A DNA stretch of 64,000 nt from the NCBI GenBank assembly GCA_965248685.1, contig CBDFKC010000003.1:1984001-2048000 (forward strand). Direction: 5' to 3'. Below the pieces are notes generated by a model. The model did not search any database. It saw only the letters and a list, made by a program, of their open reading frames with translations, and was not told the DNA's origin. This stretch comes from VYFG01 sp965248685. Lineage in GTDB: Bacteria; Pseudomonadota; Gammaproteobacteria; Arenicellales; Poriferihabitantaceae. How positions within the stretch are numbered: position 1 is the first letter of the stretch; each line of letters opens with the position of its first letter. Both the position numbers and the translations under genes were made by a program. Below, in pieces: positions 34,531 through 42,561 of the stretch.

Positions 34531-35310
34531 ATGGATCTGACTACTCAACAAATTGAGGAATTTGATCATTCCGGTTACCTGTTTTTTCCCAATGCGTTTT
34601 CCGCTAGCGAAGCGAAGCTGTTGCGAGACGCTGCCGCGGTGGTCTACCAGGAAAAAAGAGAAGAAGTCTGGCGTGAATCCAGCGGTGTCGCTCGAACTGC
34701 GTTTGCCGCCCATACTTATAATGAAACGTTTCGCCGACTCGGTGCCCATCCTCGCCTGATCAATCCGGTAATGCAGTTGCTGGAAGGCCCAGTATATATG
34801 CATCAATACAAGGTTAACGCCAAAGTGGCTTTTGACGGCGATGTCTGGCAATGGCATCAGGACTACGGAACCTGGTCTCGGGATGACTTGATGCCCGCTC
34901 CCCGGGCAATGAATATCGCGGTTTTTGTTGACGACGTTACCGCGGCCAATGGCCCGCTTATGTTTCTGCCAGGAAGTCATAAGCATGGCGTAGTAGAGGC
35001 GGGGCATGATCTTGCCACTACCAGTTATCCGCTCTGGACCCTGGATCGTGACAAGGTAACCGAGCTCTACGAACAAGGCGGATGCGTCGCACCGACTGGC
35101 AAGGCAGGCTCTATGTTGCTGTTTTCAAGTTTGTTGGTGCATGCCAGTCCACCTAATATCAGTCCGATGAATCGAACCATTGTCTATTTGTCGTTATGCC
35201 ATGTAGATAACCATATTCAGCAGTTTAAGCGCCCGGAATGGGTTGCCCATCGGGATTTCTCGGCTATTGATCCATTGCCTGACGATACCCTGTTACAACT
35301 GATTGACTAA
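34531..35310 (+). CDS. Iron/2-oxoglutarate dioxygenase, PhyH/EctD type
   Basis: This is a 259-residue cytoplasmic oxygenase of the phytanoyl-CoA hydroxylase superfamily. The iron ligands are H109-x-D111 in WQWHQDYGTW and H204 in LVHASPPN, and R215 can bind 2-oxoglutarate. The spacing HQDYGTW followed by MPAPRAMNIAV and LPGSHKHG recalls ectoine hydroxylase EctD (its FHSDFETWH and PGSHK segments, from memory). No ectoine synthesis genes are nearby. The substrate is unknown; a small zwitterion is a reasonable guess only. Confidence 0.82.
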   Translation: MDLTTQQIEEFDHSGYLFFPNAFSASEAKLLRDAAAVVYQEKREEVWRESSGVARTAFAAHTYNETFRRLGAHPRLINPVMQLLEGPVYMHQYKVNAKVAFDGDVWQWHQDYGTWSRDDLMPAPRAMNIAVFVDDVTAANGPLMFLPGSHKHGVVEAGHDLATTSYPLWTLDRDKVTELYEQGGCVAPTGKAGSMLLFSSLLVHASPPNISPMNRTIVYLSLCHVDNHIQQFKRPEWVAHRDFSAIDPLPDDTLLQLID

Positions 35311-35335
35311 ACATCGATAAAACATCGACTAAACC

Positions 35336-36640
35336 ATGTATTTATACGCGGCTCTGGCCCAACGCGCTGCTAACCAAAAGCCAATCAGGGTTGGTCTTAT
35401 CGGTGCGGGTAAATTTGGTTCGATGTTTTTGTCCCAGGTACCGACAACTCCCGGGCTGACCGTTGACGTCATTGCTGATCTTGATCCCGCGGCGGCTATG
35501 CTCCGGTGTCGCGAGGTGGGCTGGAATGAAGAGCGGATAAGTGCTACCCGATTTATCGATGATGCTGGTTTAATGATTGCTGGAGATCAGGTTGACGTAG
35601 TGGTGGAAGCGACCGGACATCCTGCTTCCGGAATCAAGCACGCATTGCTTTGTTGCGAACATGGCAAACACATCGTAATGGTCAATGTGGAGGCGGATGT
35701 CCTCGTTGGCCCCTACCTGGCGCGCCAGGCCAGTGCCGCTGGCATCGTCTATTCCATGGCCTATGGCGACCAGCCTGCGCTGACCATGGAGATGATTGAC
35801 TGGGCCAGATCCTGTGGCTTCACGGTTATAGCTGCCGGCAAAGGCACCAAGTATCTACCCGAGTATCATCAATCTACCCCGGACACCGTCTGGTCCCACT
35901 ACGGTCTCAGCGCCGAGCAAGCTGCGGCAGCGGGTATGCGCAGCCAGATGTTTAATTCATTTCTGGATGGGACCAAATCTTCTATCGAGATGGCAGCAAT
36001 CGCCAATGCAGCCAATCTGGACGTGCCCGCTGATGGACTGTTATTTCCCCCCTGTAGCGCAGAAGATCTGGCGGAGATTTTACGACCCCGTGAATTGGGC
36101 GGACAGTTGGCGTTTGCCGGACAGGTTGAAGTGGTGTCGAGCCTTAATCGGGATGGCAGTCCGGTGTCCCGGGATTTACGCTGGGGCGTGTATTGTGTGT
36201 TTGAAGCACCTAACGACTATACCGCGGGATGTTTTACCCAATACGGAATGAATACGGATTCCACTGGGCGATTTTCTGCAATGTATAAGCCATTTCATTT
36301 AATTGGTCTTGAACTCAATGTCTCTATTTTAAGTGCGGCGCTAAATGCCAGGCCCACGGGTTCTCCAATTGGGTTTAATGCTGACGTTGTCGCGGTTGCC
36401 AAACGGGATATTGCTGTAGGAGAAACCCTGGATGGTGAAGGCGGCTATACCGTCTGGGGTCGGGTTATGCCCGCCAAAGCCAGTGTCGCAACTAACGCCC
36501 TGCCCATTGGGCTGTCCGCAGACGTCGGGGTCCGTCGGGGGATAAAGCAGGGTGAGATTGTCAGTATTGATGACGTGGTCTGCGACACCACCAGTCAGGC
36601 CTGGCAAGTTCGAAGCAGTATGCTGTCGGCGCTATTGTAA
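35336..36640 (+). CDS. NAD(P)-dependent dehydrogenase with C-terminal SAF domain
   Basis: This is a 434-residue cytoplasmic protein. A Rossmann fold with VGLIGAGKFGSMFLSQV (residues 19-35) is followed by the homoserine-dehydrogenase-like loop (VVVEATGHPA, HIVMVNVEADVLVG). An SAF domain closes the chain (VAKRDIAVGETLDGEGGYTV, with ADVGVRRGIKQGEIVS at the end). Such fusions are often annotated as homoserine-dehydrogenase-like oxidoreductases, substrate unknown. It starts 26 bases after the dioxygenase gene; AAACATCGA occurs twice in the gap. Its last nine bases overlap a gene on the other strand. Confidence 0.83.
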   Translation: MYLYAALAQRAANQKPIRVGLIGAGKFGSMFLSQVPTTPGLTVDVIADLDPAAAMLRCREVGWNEERISATRFIDDAGLMIAGDQVDVVVEATGHPASGIKHALLCCEHGKHIVMVNVEADVLVGPYLARQASAAGIVYSMAYGDQPALTMEMIDWARSCGFTVIAAGKGTKYLPEYHQSTPDTVWSHYGLSAEQAAAAGMRSQMFNSFLDGTKSSIEMAAIANAANLDVPADGLLFPPCSAEDLAEILRPRELGGQLAFAGQVEVVSSLNRDGSPVSRDLRWGVYCVFEAPNDYTAGCFTQYGMNTDSTGRFSAMYKPFHLIGLELNVSILSAALNARPTGSPIGFNADVVAVAKRDIAVGETLDGEGGYTVWGRVMPAKASVATNALPIGLSADVGVRRGIKQGEIVSIDDVVCDTTSQAWQVRSSMLSALL

Positions 36641-36844
36641 ATGCTGATAGCGTAAGTACTGGATTAATTGCGAAATAGCTTTAACTAGAAAGAAACCGCA
36701 TATATACAATCCTATTACCAGCAGCGCATAGGCCACTGCTGGTTCCTCAAGAATCCATTTTATCTGTCCCGGTATTCCCCAAAATGTCAGGTAACAAACA
36801 AGCGCTGATAACACATTTAACCCAACTAATTTTTTTATCTTCAT
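36632..36844 (-). CDS. Small two-span membrane protein
   Basis: This 70-residue protein has two hydrophobic helices (LVGLNVLSALVCYLTFW and AVAYALLVIGLYICGFFLV) and a positive N-terminus (MKIKK). It follows the 130-residue gene by four bases and is the last of the envelope cluster. Its stop lies within the end of the convergent dehydrogenase gene. No family is recognised. Confidence 0.6.
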   Translation of the reverse strand: MKIKKLVGLNVLSALVCYLTFWGIPGQIKWILEEPAVAYALLVIGLYICGFFLVKAISQLIQYLRYQHLQ

Positions 36845-36848
36845 CCGA

Positions 36849-37235
36849 TTAACCCAGGGTAATTGTGCCGTTCTTGATGAAAATCGCGAGGACCAGTAAC
36901 AGAGCCAGATTCAGCAATATCGTTACTTTATGCCGTTGAAAGAACGAATCACTTTTCACGACTTCGACCTTCCGCTTCAAAGTTATTGCGTCGTTTGCAA
37001 GGTTATCGAAAATTGATTTCTGGGTTGGGTTGGTCAGGTGGCGTGATAACATGTCGATGTAAACGTAAAGCTGCCCGGGTCCACGAAATCCATCTTCAAG
37101 CCATTTGCTAAATTCAACATTACAAATCTTCTTATCTTTCCTTATATCCCCGTAAAACGCCGAAAAGCAGAAGTCAATTTCCTCGCGTATACGTTGAACT
37201 ACCGGAAATACTTTAATGTGGGCTGATTCGGCCAT
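36849..37235 (-). CDS. C-terminally anchored membrane protein of unknown function
   Basis: The ATG at 37233-37235 gives 128 residues; an upstream TTG would add two. The first 100 residues are soluble and helical (VQRIREEIDFCFSAFYGD, FDNLANDAITLKRKVEVVKS), and one membrane helix near the end (VTILLNLALLLVLAIFI) leaves a short tail. It has three cysteines. It belongs to the minus-strand cluster at 36.6-40.4 kb. Which side of the membrane the soluble part faces is uncertain. I recognise no family. Confidence 0.65.
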   Translation of the reverse strand: MAESAHIKVFPVVQRIREEIDFCFSAFYGDIRKDKKICNVEFSKWLEDGFRGPGQLYVYIDMLSRHLTNPTQKSIFDNLANDAITLKRKVEVVKSDSFFQRHKVTILLNLALLLVLAIFIKNGTITLG

Positions 37236-37284
37236 GATCAAATTGGTTAAAACTTATCGGTAATATTGATTGGTTCAACAAATT

Positions 37285-39201
37285 TCAGCGAAATATATCC
37301 AGGCCACGGTCCTTGGCCAGTTGAACCAGGGTGTTGCCGTTGATGTCTTTTACCCCTGAATCCGCGCCATTTTTTACCAGCATATTGGCGATTTCACTGT
37401 GCTTGTCCCATATTGCGAAGAACAACGCGCTGCGACCATTGTTGTCGCGAACATTAAGGTCTGCACCCGAATGAATCAGGCTTTCTGCAATATCTGCATA
37501 ATTATTCCAAGCCGCTGCCATCAGGGAAGTTTTTCCGTCTATCGCTGAGTGATTGATATTGGCGCCCCGGGCAACCAGTATATTAACGGTAGATAGACGG
37601 CCACTGATGCTGGCATTTATTAGCGCAGTACGGCCACGGGGGTCGGTTTGATTGACGTTAGCACCAGCTTCGATAAGTTGGGCTGCAATTTTGTTGTGTC
37701 CATGCCAGGCCGCCCTTGAAAGTAGGGATTCCTGACGATTGTTGACTGTGTTTGGGTCTCCACCCGCTTGCAACAGTTTGGCCACTTGGGCAATCGCGTT
37801 ATTTTCTACAGCGATAGCCAGTTCTCGTTGTATCTCGACTTGGTTCGTTCCCGGGTCGTCTGACTTGATCGATTCGCTGAGTGTTTCCGCTTTTTCAGAT
37901 AACCTAACTACTGCTTGTTGTGAAATCACTTTCCTGGCTTCGGCTTCGGTTGCTTCTGCCGCTGCCTGCTCTAATGCCAGTTGAGCTTCGGCACTTGCTT
38001 GTTGCTCTCGGGCGATGCTGGCTTGCTCGGTCAATGCAGCAGTTCTCTCGGCAGCTTTTTTGGCATCCGCATGGGCTTGTTGTGCACTAACAATATCGGC
38101 CTGGGCTGCCGCGGCCGCGGCCTGTTCGATTACCGCTTTCGCTTCGGACTCAGCCTGTTGCTCCCGGGCAATTCTGGCCTGTTCGGTTAGCGCGGCAGTT
38201 CGTTCGGTAATTTTTCTGGTTTCTGCCTGCACTTGCTGGGCGCGAAGGATTTCGGCTTGAGCCGCATCGGCCGCTGCCAGTTCCAACGCAGCTTCAGCTT
38301 CAGCCTGTTGCGCCTGAGCAATTCTGGCCTGTTCGGTTAGTGCAGCAGCTCGATCAGCGATTTTTCTGGCCTCTGTTTGAGCTTGCCTGGCGCGCGTAAT
38401 TTCGGCCTCAGCTACCTCAGCCGCTGCCTGTTCCAACGTCGCTTTCGCTTCGGCATCAGCCAATTGCTCCCGTGCGATTCTGGCTTGTTCTGTTAATGTG
38501 GCGGTTCGTTGGGTAATTTCTCTGGTTTCATCTTGCGCTTGTTGAGCCCGCGCGATTTCGACCTGAGCCGCCTCAGCCGCTGCCTGTTCCAACGTCGCTT
38601 TGGCTTCGGCTTCGGCCAGTTGCTCTCGAGCGATTTTGGCTTGTTCGGTTAATGCGACGGTGCGCTCAGTAATTTTTCTGGCTTCATCTTGCGCTTGTTG
38701 GGCCCGCGCGATTTCGATTTGAGCCGCCTCAGCCGCTGCCTGTTCCAACGTCGCTTGTGCTTTCTGGGCTCGCGCGATTTCGACCTGAGCCGCCTCGGCT
38801 GCAGCCTGTACCAACGCGGCTTTGGCTTCGGCATCGGCTAGTTGCTCCCGCGCGATTCTGGCTTGTTCGGTTAGTGCGGTGGCTCGTTCGGTAATTTTTC
38901 TGGCTTCATCTTGAGCTTGCTGGGCCTGGGCAATTTCGGCCTGAGCTGCATCAGCTGATGCCTGTTCCAACGCCGCTTTCACTTCGGCTTGTTGCTCCCA
39001 GGCAAGCCTGGCCTTCCCGGTTAATGCCGCGGTTTGTCTATCTTCTACTTCTGTCGGTTGCCCTCGGGCGATATCTACTGGACGGTCTAAAATAGCGTAA
39101 ATTCCATACCCGCACAGCGGTACGATCAACAAGGCCAGAATGACCCCAGGGAGCGAAAGTACCCCAGGTGCAGGGGGATTTAGTTGGTTATTTTTATTCA
39201 C
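37285..39201 (-). CDS. Membrane-anchored coiled-coil protein with C-terminal ankyrin repeats
   Basis: This is a 638-residue protein. One membrane helix (residues 14-36, SLPGVILALLIVPLCGYGIY) is followed by about 380 residues of Ala/Glu/Gln coiled coil. The coil is built from 52-residue repeats such as ALTEQARIAREQLADAEAKA then LEQAAAEAAQVEIARAQQAQ, about seven copies. From about residue 465 to 638 there are five ankyrin repeats (GHNKIAAQLIEAGANVNQTD, GRTALINASISGRLSTVNIL and so on), ending in GNTLVQLAKDRGLDIF. The layout, short anchor plus long Ala-rich rod, is TolA-like, but with ankyrins in place of the TolA C-terminal domain. It lies 50 bases after an OmpA-like lipoprotein gene. Confidence 0.8.
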   Translation of the reverse strand: MNKNNQLNPPAPGVLSLPGVILALLIVPLCGYGIYAILDRPVDIARGQPTEVEDRQTAALTGKARLAWEQQAEVKAALEQASADAAQAEIAQAQQAQDEARKITERATALTEQARIAREQLADAEAKAALVQAAAEAAQVEIARAQKAQATLEQAAAEAAQIEIARAQQAQDEARKITERTVALTEQAKIAREQLAEAEAKATLEQAAAEAAQVEIARAQQAQDETREITQRTATLTEQARIAREQLADAEAKATLEQAAAEVAEAEITRARQAQTEARKIADRAAALTEQARIAQAQQAEAEAALELAAADAAQAEILRAQQVQAETRKITERTAALTEQARIAREQQAESEAKAVIEQAAAAAAQADIVSAQQAHADAKKAAERTAALTEQASIAREQQASAEAQLALEQAAAEATEAEARKVISQQAVVRLSEKAETLSESIKSDDPGTNQVEIQRELAIAVENNAIAQVAKLLQAGGDPNTVNNRQESLLSRAAWHGHNKIAAQLIEAGANVNQTDPRGRTALINASISGRLSTVNILVARGANINHSAIDGKTSLMAAAWNNYADIAESLIHSGADLNVRDNNGRSALFFAIWDKHSEIANMLVKNGADSGVKDINGNTLVQLAKDRGLDIFR

Positions 39202-39251
39202 AGTGACATACCGTTACTAACAATTCGGGAAGAGGGATTCAGGGAACGGAA

Positions 39252-39785
39252 TCAGGAAACGGGATTCAAGATGATGAACTCGACTCGTCGATTTCGCGCC
39301 CGACCTTCCGGATTGTCCGAACCATCTGCATTTTCATTCGGTGCAAGGGGAACCGTCTCACCAAACCATTGAACTTCGATGCGGTCACTGTCGACTTTGC
39401 TGAATACCAATTCGTCCATTACCGATATTGAACGTTTTTTCGAGAGCTCAAGGTTGTAATCTTCTGACCCCTTGGAGTCGGTGTGACCCTCGATAGCAAT
39501 ATTGCGATTCAGCGCAAAGTCTTGATTAATTGCGTCGGCGATATACCGTATTCTGTCCTGGGCGTCACTAATTAAGTCCGCGCTTCCGTATTCAAAAAAT
39601 AGTGCAGGCAAATACACAACCACACCGCGTTCAGTCTCTTCGGTAATCAAACCGCCTTCGGTAAGCAAGTCGGTCAGCTTTTCATTAGCTGTTAGTTCTG
39701 GTTCGACCGGGACTGGGGTACTGGCGCAGCCAGACAATAATATTATCCAGATTACGGGTAGGAGATACATTGATTTAAATTTCAT
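39252..39785 (-). CDS. OmpA-family lipoprotein
   Basis: This 177-residue protein has a signal peptide with a lipobox (ILLSGCAS), so it is anchored by lipid, most likely in the outer membrane. Residues 60-170 form the OmpA C-terminal domain that binds peptidoglycan: IAIEGHTDSKGSEDYNLELS, with the Arg/Asp pair, and NPEGRARNRRVEFII. The family links outer membrane to wall (family knowledge). Upstream of the coiled-coil/ankyrin gene on the same strand, it would provide a wall-fixed partner for that rod. Confidence 0.88.
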   Translation of the reverse strand: MKFKSMYLLPVIWIILLSGCASTPVPVEPELTANEKLTDLLTEGGLITEETERGVVVYLPALFFEYGSADLISDAQDRIRYIADAINQDFALNRNIAIEGHTDSKGSEDYNLELSKKRSISVMDELVFSKVDSDRIEVQWFGETVPLAPNENADGSDNPEGRARNRRVEFIILNPVS

Positions 39786-39861
39786 TTTCTTTCACCTCTG
39801 AGATTGAATGATTGTTTTATATTAGGGTGGTGCATTGCCATCGTAAGGTTGTTTAGCCGGA

Positions 39862-40398
39862 CTACGAGTTCCACTGGGGATGATGGGAGTTAATCCATCG
39901 GTTGCTGATTGCCAGCAACAAAGCGAATAAAATTAAGCCTACTAATCCCATAATCTCTGGGAATGTTGTCGTCACGGACAAAATGCCGCTAACCAGCAAT
40001 CCGGCGACGGTGGCGCGATAGGCAATGGCATCCGTCAGATTGTTGATCAATTGTTTATCGGTGGAAATTTGTCGCCCGAGCTTCTGACAAATGATGATAA
40101 GTAGCGAACCCGAAACAGTGAGTACTTCCATCGCGATAATCTGGACAGGGAATTCTTCCGAGTAACTAAAATCGGTGAAAATTAGGCCGCTAACAAGAGC
40201 TGAACCCCACATCGCCACAAGACAAAACACCGTGCAAATAACCGCCATCTCAACTTTCTGATGAGGCCAAACATATCCTTTACGGCCAAGTTGCCCGATA
40301 AAAGTCCAAAGCAGCATAAATAGCATCCACAGCGCACTGAAGAAGGAAATTCGGTTTACTGCAGAAAGTCCAGCTTGAAATAAGTCGATGGCCGACAT
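39862..40398 (-). CDS. Inner-membrane protein with four or five helices
   Basis: This is a 178-residue polytopic protein without a cleavable signal. Hydrophobic segments are visible around residues 20-35 (FFSALWMLFMLLWTFIG), 50-72, 86-103, 128-145 and 148-165. A charged loop (QKLGRQISTDKQLINN) lies between the third and fourth. It starts the five-gene minus-strand cluster. No family is recognised. It could be the membrane anchor or channel of a complex with its neighbours. Confidence 0.65.
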   Translation of the reverse strand: MSAIDLFQAGLSAVNRISFFSALWMLFMLLWTFIGQLGRKGYVWPHQKVEMAVICTVFCLVAMWGSALVSGLIFTDFSYSEEFPVQIIAMEVLTVSGSLLIIICQKLGRQISTDKQLINNLTDAIAYRATVAGLLVSGILSVTTTFPEIMGLVGLILFALLLAISNRWINSHHPQWNS

Positions 40399-40551
40399 TT
40401 GATTTTTTCACCTTCAAGTTAATTGATTATTTGCCGTTTAACCAATTCCCTTTGTGGACGACTTTCGGTGATATTACATTGGCAACCCTGAATCGTTCGT
40501 GAATGTCAGATGCCAAATGGTCTTAATAATTTTCCCCTGGGCATAGGCTTG

Positions 40552-40581
40552 CTCCCCGAAATAACGTATATCTCGGGGGAG
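40552..40581 (-). terminator. Hairpin downstream of the outer-membrane barrel gene
   Basis: CTCCCCGA at 40552-40559 pairs with TCGGGGGAG at 40573-40581 with one bulge, 20 bases past the barrel gene's stop. No clear T-run follows on the minus strand, so it may be a weak terminator or an mRNA 3' end structure. Confidence 0.35.
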
Positions 40582-40600
40582 GTAAATCAATGAATAGGTT

Positions 40601-41182
40601 CTAGTGTTTTAGAAACTTATACTTGATACCGACGGTCGCGATATCGACGGTCAACTTATTGACGTCTGTATTGACTCTGGATAGTTCGCCGAACAGGGTG
40701 ACGTGACCAAGGTCAGCTTCAATCCCTACCGCACCAAACGGCTCTGCTGCATCTTCATTCGCACTGAGGCTGCTGCCACCAATTGACGAAGCCGCATCGG
40801 CCTCAACGTAAAACACCCCTGCCTTACCATACAGATTCACCAGGGGCAGCACCGGAAGGTTAAGGACAACGGCGCCAGTAAACGCCCTGGCATCCAGATC
40901 AATCCGATTGGCCAACGAACTGCCAGTGGCGGAATAGCTGCCCAGATCGATGAAGCCCAGTTCGGCACCGATGTAGTCGCCAAACATATACCCTATCCGA
41001 ACCCCACCAGCGTTGTCACTATCGCTGAAACTGACATCGGTACTGTCGTCAAAATCTGCGCTCAGTCGATTGGCCGTGGCGCTTAAGTAATATCCAGAAC
41101 TGTGGTCCGCAAATGATAATCCCGGAACTGCCAAAGTCGTTGAGAGTGCGAGTCCAATAACCGTTTTCTGCATGAAATTCAT
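40601..41182 (-). CDS. Outer-membrane beta-barrel protein (OmpA-like porin fold)
   Basis: This 193-residue protein has a signal peptide (QKTVIGLALSTTLAVPGLSF, cleaved after SFADHS) and alternating polar/hydrophobic strands (GGVRIGYMFGDYIGAELGFI, LDARAFTGAVVLNL, VNLYGKAGVFYVEAD). The chain ends IATVGIKYKFLKH; barrel proteins usually finish with an aromatic residue, here followed by LKH. It resembles the small OmpA/opacity barrels. About 200 bases separate it from the downstream cluster, so its own promoter and the structured element upstream may serve it. Confidence 0.8.
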   Translation of the reverse strand: MNFMQKTVIGLALSTTLAVPGLSFADHSSGYYLSATANRLSADFDDSTDVSFSDSDNAGGVRIGYMFGDYIGAELGFIDLGSYSATGSSLANRIDLDARAFTGAVVLNLPVLPLVNLYGKAGVFYVEADAASSIGGSSLSANEDAAEPFGAVGIEADLGHVTLFGELSRVNTDVNKLTVDIATVGIKYKFLKH

Positions 41183-41344
41183 AAGTACTATCCATTAGGT
41201 GAACAAATTGAGCGATGCAGCACAGCATAATCCGGACCGCTGAACGTCTCCTGAATGGTTGCTGAACACAGAATTGGCGGTTTTTTTCCAAAAATGTGAA
41301 ATATGTCACATTATTTGGTTTGGGCTTCTGCGACTATGAGTTAA

Positions 41345-41572
41345 CCGAAGTGATTCGGCGTTTAAACACCAAGATTGGTGGTGTTCGATAGAAAACGAAC
41401 TGAGGGAGCGGTTGATAGGCACGGAGCCCGGTGGAAACTTGCTCGGTTTCCACATCGATAAGGAGCCCTAGAGTATCAGGGTGTCGGCCGATTTCGGGAC
41501 GTTTTCTGAACATAGTAGGGTAACTAGGATGTGTGCCGGCCTAGGCGAGGGGCCCGGGTCGGCGTTTTTTTT
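41345..41572 (+). ncRNA. Candidate small RNA, structured and terminator-ended
   Basis: Between the barrel gene and amgK there is no coding frame on the plus strand, but several hairpins occur in order: AACACCA-N7-TGGTGTT (about 41366-41386), GTTCG-N8-CGAAC (about 41383-41400), GTGGAAAC-N7-GTTTCCAC (about 41431-41453), then the terminator at 41535-41572. GGAGCCC occurs twice, flanking the third hairpin, and five GGA triplets are spread over the unit. This is the layout of a regulatory RNA, but I could not assign it to a known family. Confidence 0.45.
41535..41572 (+). terminator. Intrinsic terminator with eight-T tail, plus strand
   Basis: GCCGGCCT (41535-41542) pairs with GGGTCGGC (41556-41563), two wobble pairs, then G and eight Ts. 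Its orientation fits a plus-strand transcript, yet no plus-strand gene lies upstream, which is why a non-coding transcript is proposed. Confidence 0.75.
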
Positions 41573-42548
41573 ATTCCGATTCGATTTTATCGAAGTTCGG
41601 CAAAACATCGTAAAACCATGTTTTCAAAGCTGCCAATGAGGGATGCTGGAGATTTTTCCGCAGCAGTCGAATAACCCTGGGCAGATGTTTGAGATAGATA
41701 TCTTTTCCGTCTCTTTGCGAAAGTCTGACAAATATTCCCGCCACCTTGCAGTGTCTCTGGGCACCCCAGAACCGATAGTGCTGATTAAAAACATTTTGAT
41801 CGATCCCCCTACGCTTTATCCATAGATCAATCATATTTTGCTGCAAGCCCGGGTCTACATCCCGTCGGGCGTCTTCGAGTAACGAGACTAAATCATAGGC
41901 AGGAGAGCCAATCAGGGCATCCTGATAATCGAGCATGGCGCATACACCATTAACCATGAGTAAATTGTCTACATGAAAATCCCGATGAACCAGTACATTA
42001 TGTAGAGGGGGGAGTGCCTGGTATAGCACCCTCCAGATATCTCTGTATTGCTGGCATTGGTCGGGGTTTGGCTGGCAGCCCAGTCGATGAGGTAAATACC
42101 AGTGGGTCAATAATTCGGCTTCCTTTAATGTTGCCGCCAGATCGTAAGGTGGCAGTACTATTTCACGTTCGGCATGGTTGAAGGAACTTTGAATCTCCAG
42201 TAGGGCCTCTACCGCAGCTGTATATAAAGTTGATTCTGCAGTGCCATCGTCCAACAATCGGGTCAGAGTACGATCGCCCAGGTCCTCCAACAGAACCCAG
42301 CCGCGATCCTGTTCATGGGCAACTATTCTGGGCACCCTGGCGCCCAATTTATCCAGATATTCAGTTACCTTGATAAATCGTGCCGGATTTTCCAGCGCCG
42401 GCGGCGCATCCATCAGCATCAGCGATTGATCATTGTGGCTGATTCTAAAATAACATCTGGCTGAAGCGTCCGGGATCAGAGGCGTGATGATGGCATCGCC
42501 AAGACCTTGGCTTGTGAGAAACCGATTGCGATCAACTGTTCTGGACAT
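41571..42548 (-). CDS. amgK: Sugar kinase of the aminoglycoside phosphotransferase fold (AmgK-like)
   Basis: This is a 325-residue cytoplasmic kinase. The active-site loop VLVHRDFHVDNLL and the following LDYQDALIGSPAYDLVSLLED hold the catalytic Asp and the metal Asp of the APH fold. The nucleotide-side sequence is VLLEDLGDRTLTRLL. It matches AmgK, which phosphorylates the anomeric carbon of N-acetylmuramate or GlcNAc in wall recycling (family knowledge). The usual partner murU is not adjacent. It follows glnD by 13 bases, so it is in the map-glnD operon. Confidence 0.82.
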   Translation of the reverse strand: MSRTVDRNRFLTSQGLGDAIITPLIPDASARCYFRISHNDQSLMLMDAPPALENPARFIKVTEYLDKLGARVPRIVAHEQDRGWVLLEDLGDRTLTRLLDDGTAESTLYTAAVEALLEIQSSFNHAEREIVLPPYDLAATLKEAELLTHWYLPHRLGCQPNPDQCQQYRDIWRVLYQALPPLHNVLVHRDFHVDNLLMVNGVCAMLDYQDALIGSPAYDLVSLLEDARRDVDPGLQQNMIDLWIKRRGIDQNVFNQHYRFWGAQRHCKVAGIFVRLSQRDGKDIYLKHLPRVIRLLRKNLQHPSLAALKTWFYDVLPNFDKIESE

Positions 42549-42561
42549 AGTCGAGTCGTGG

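Noticed and set aside
37739..38260. Plus-strand ORFs inside the coiled-coil gene
   Set aside because: They reflect the repetitive sequence of the opposite-strand gene and have the Cys/Ser/Leu mix of antisense readings.
41345..41572. tmRNA, 6S RNA or RNase P
   Set aside because: None of their conserved cores is visible: no tRNA-like end, no 6S central bulge pattern, no RNase P core motifs.
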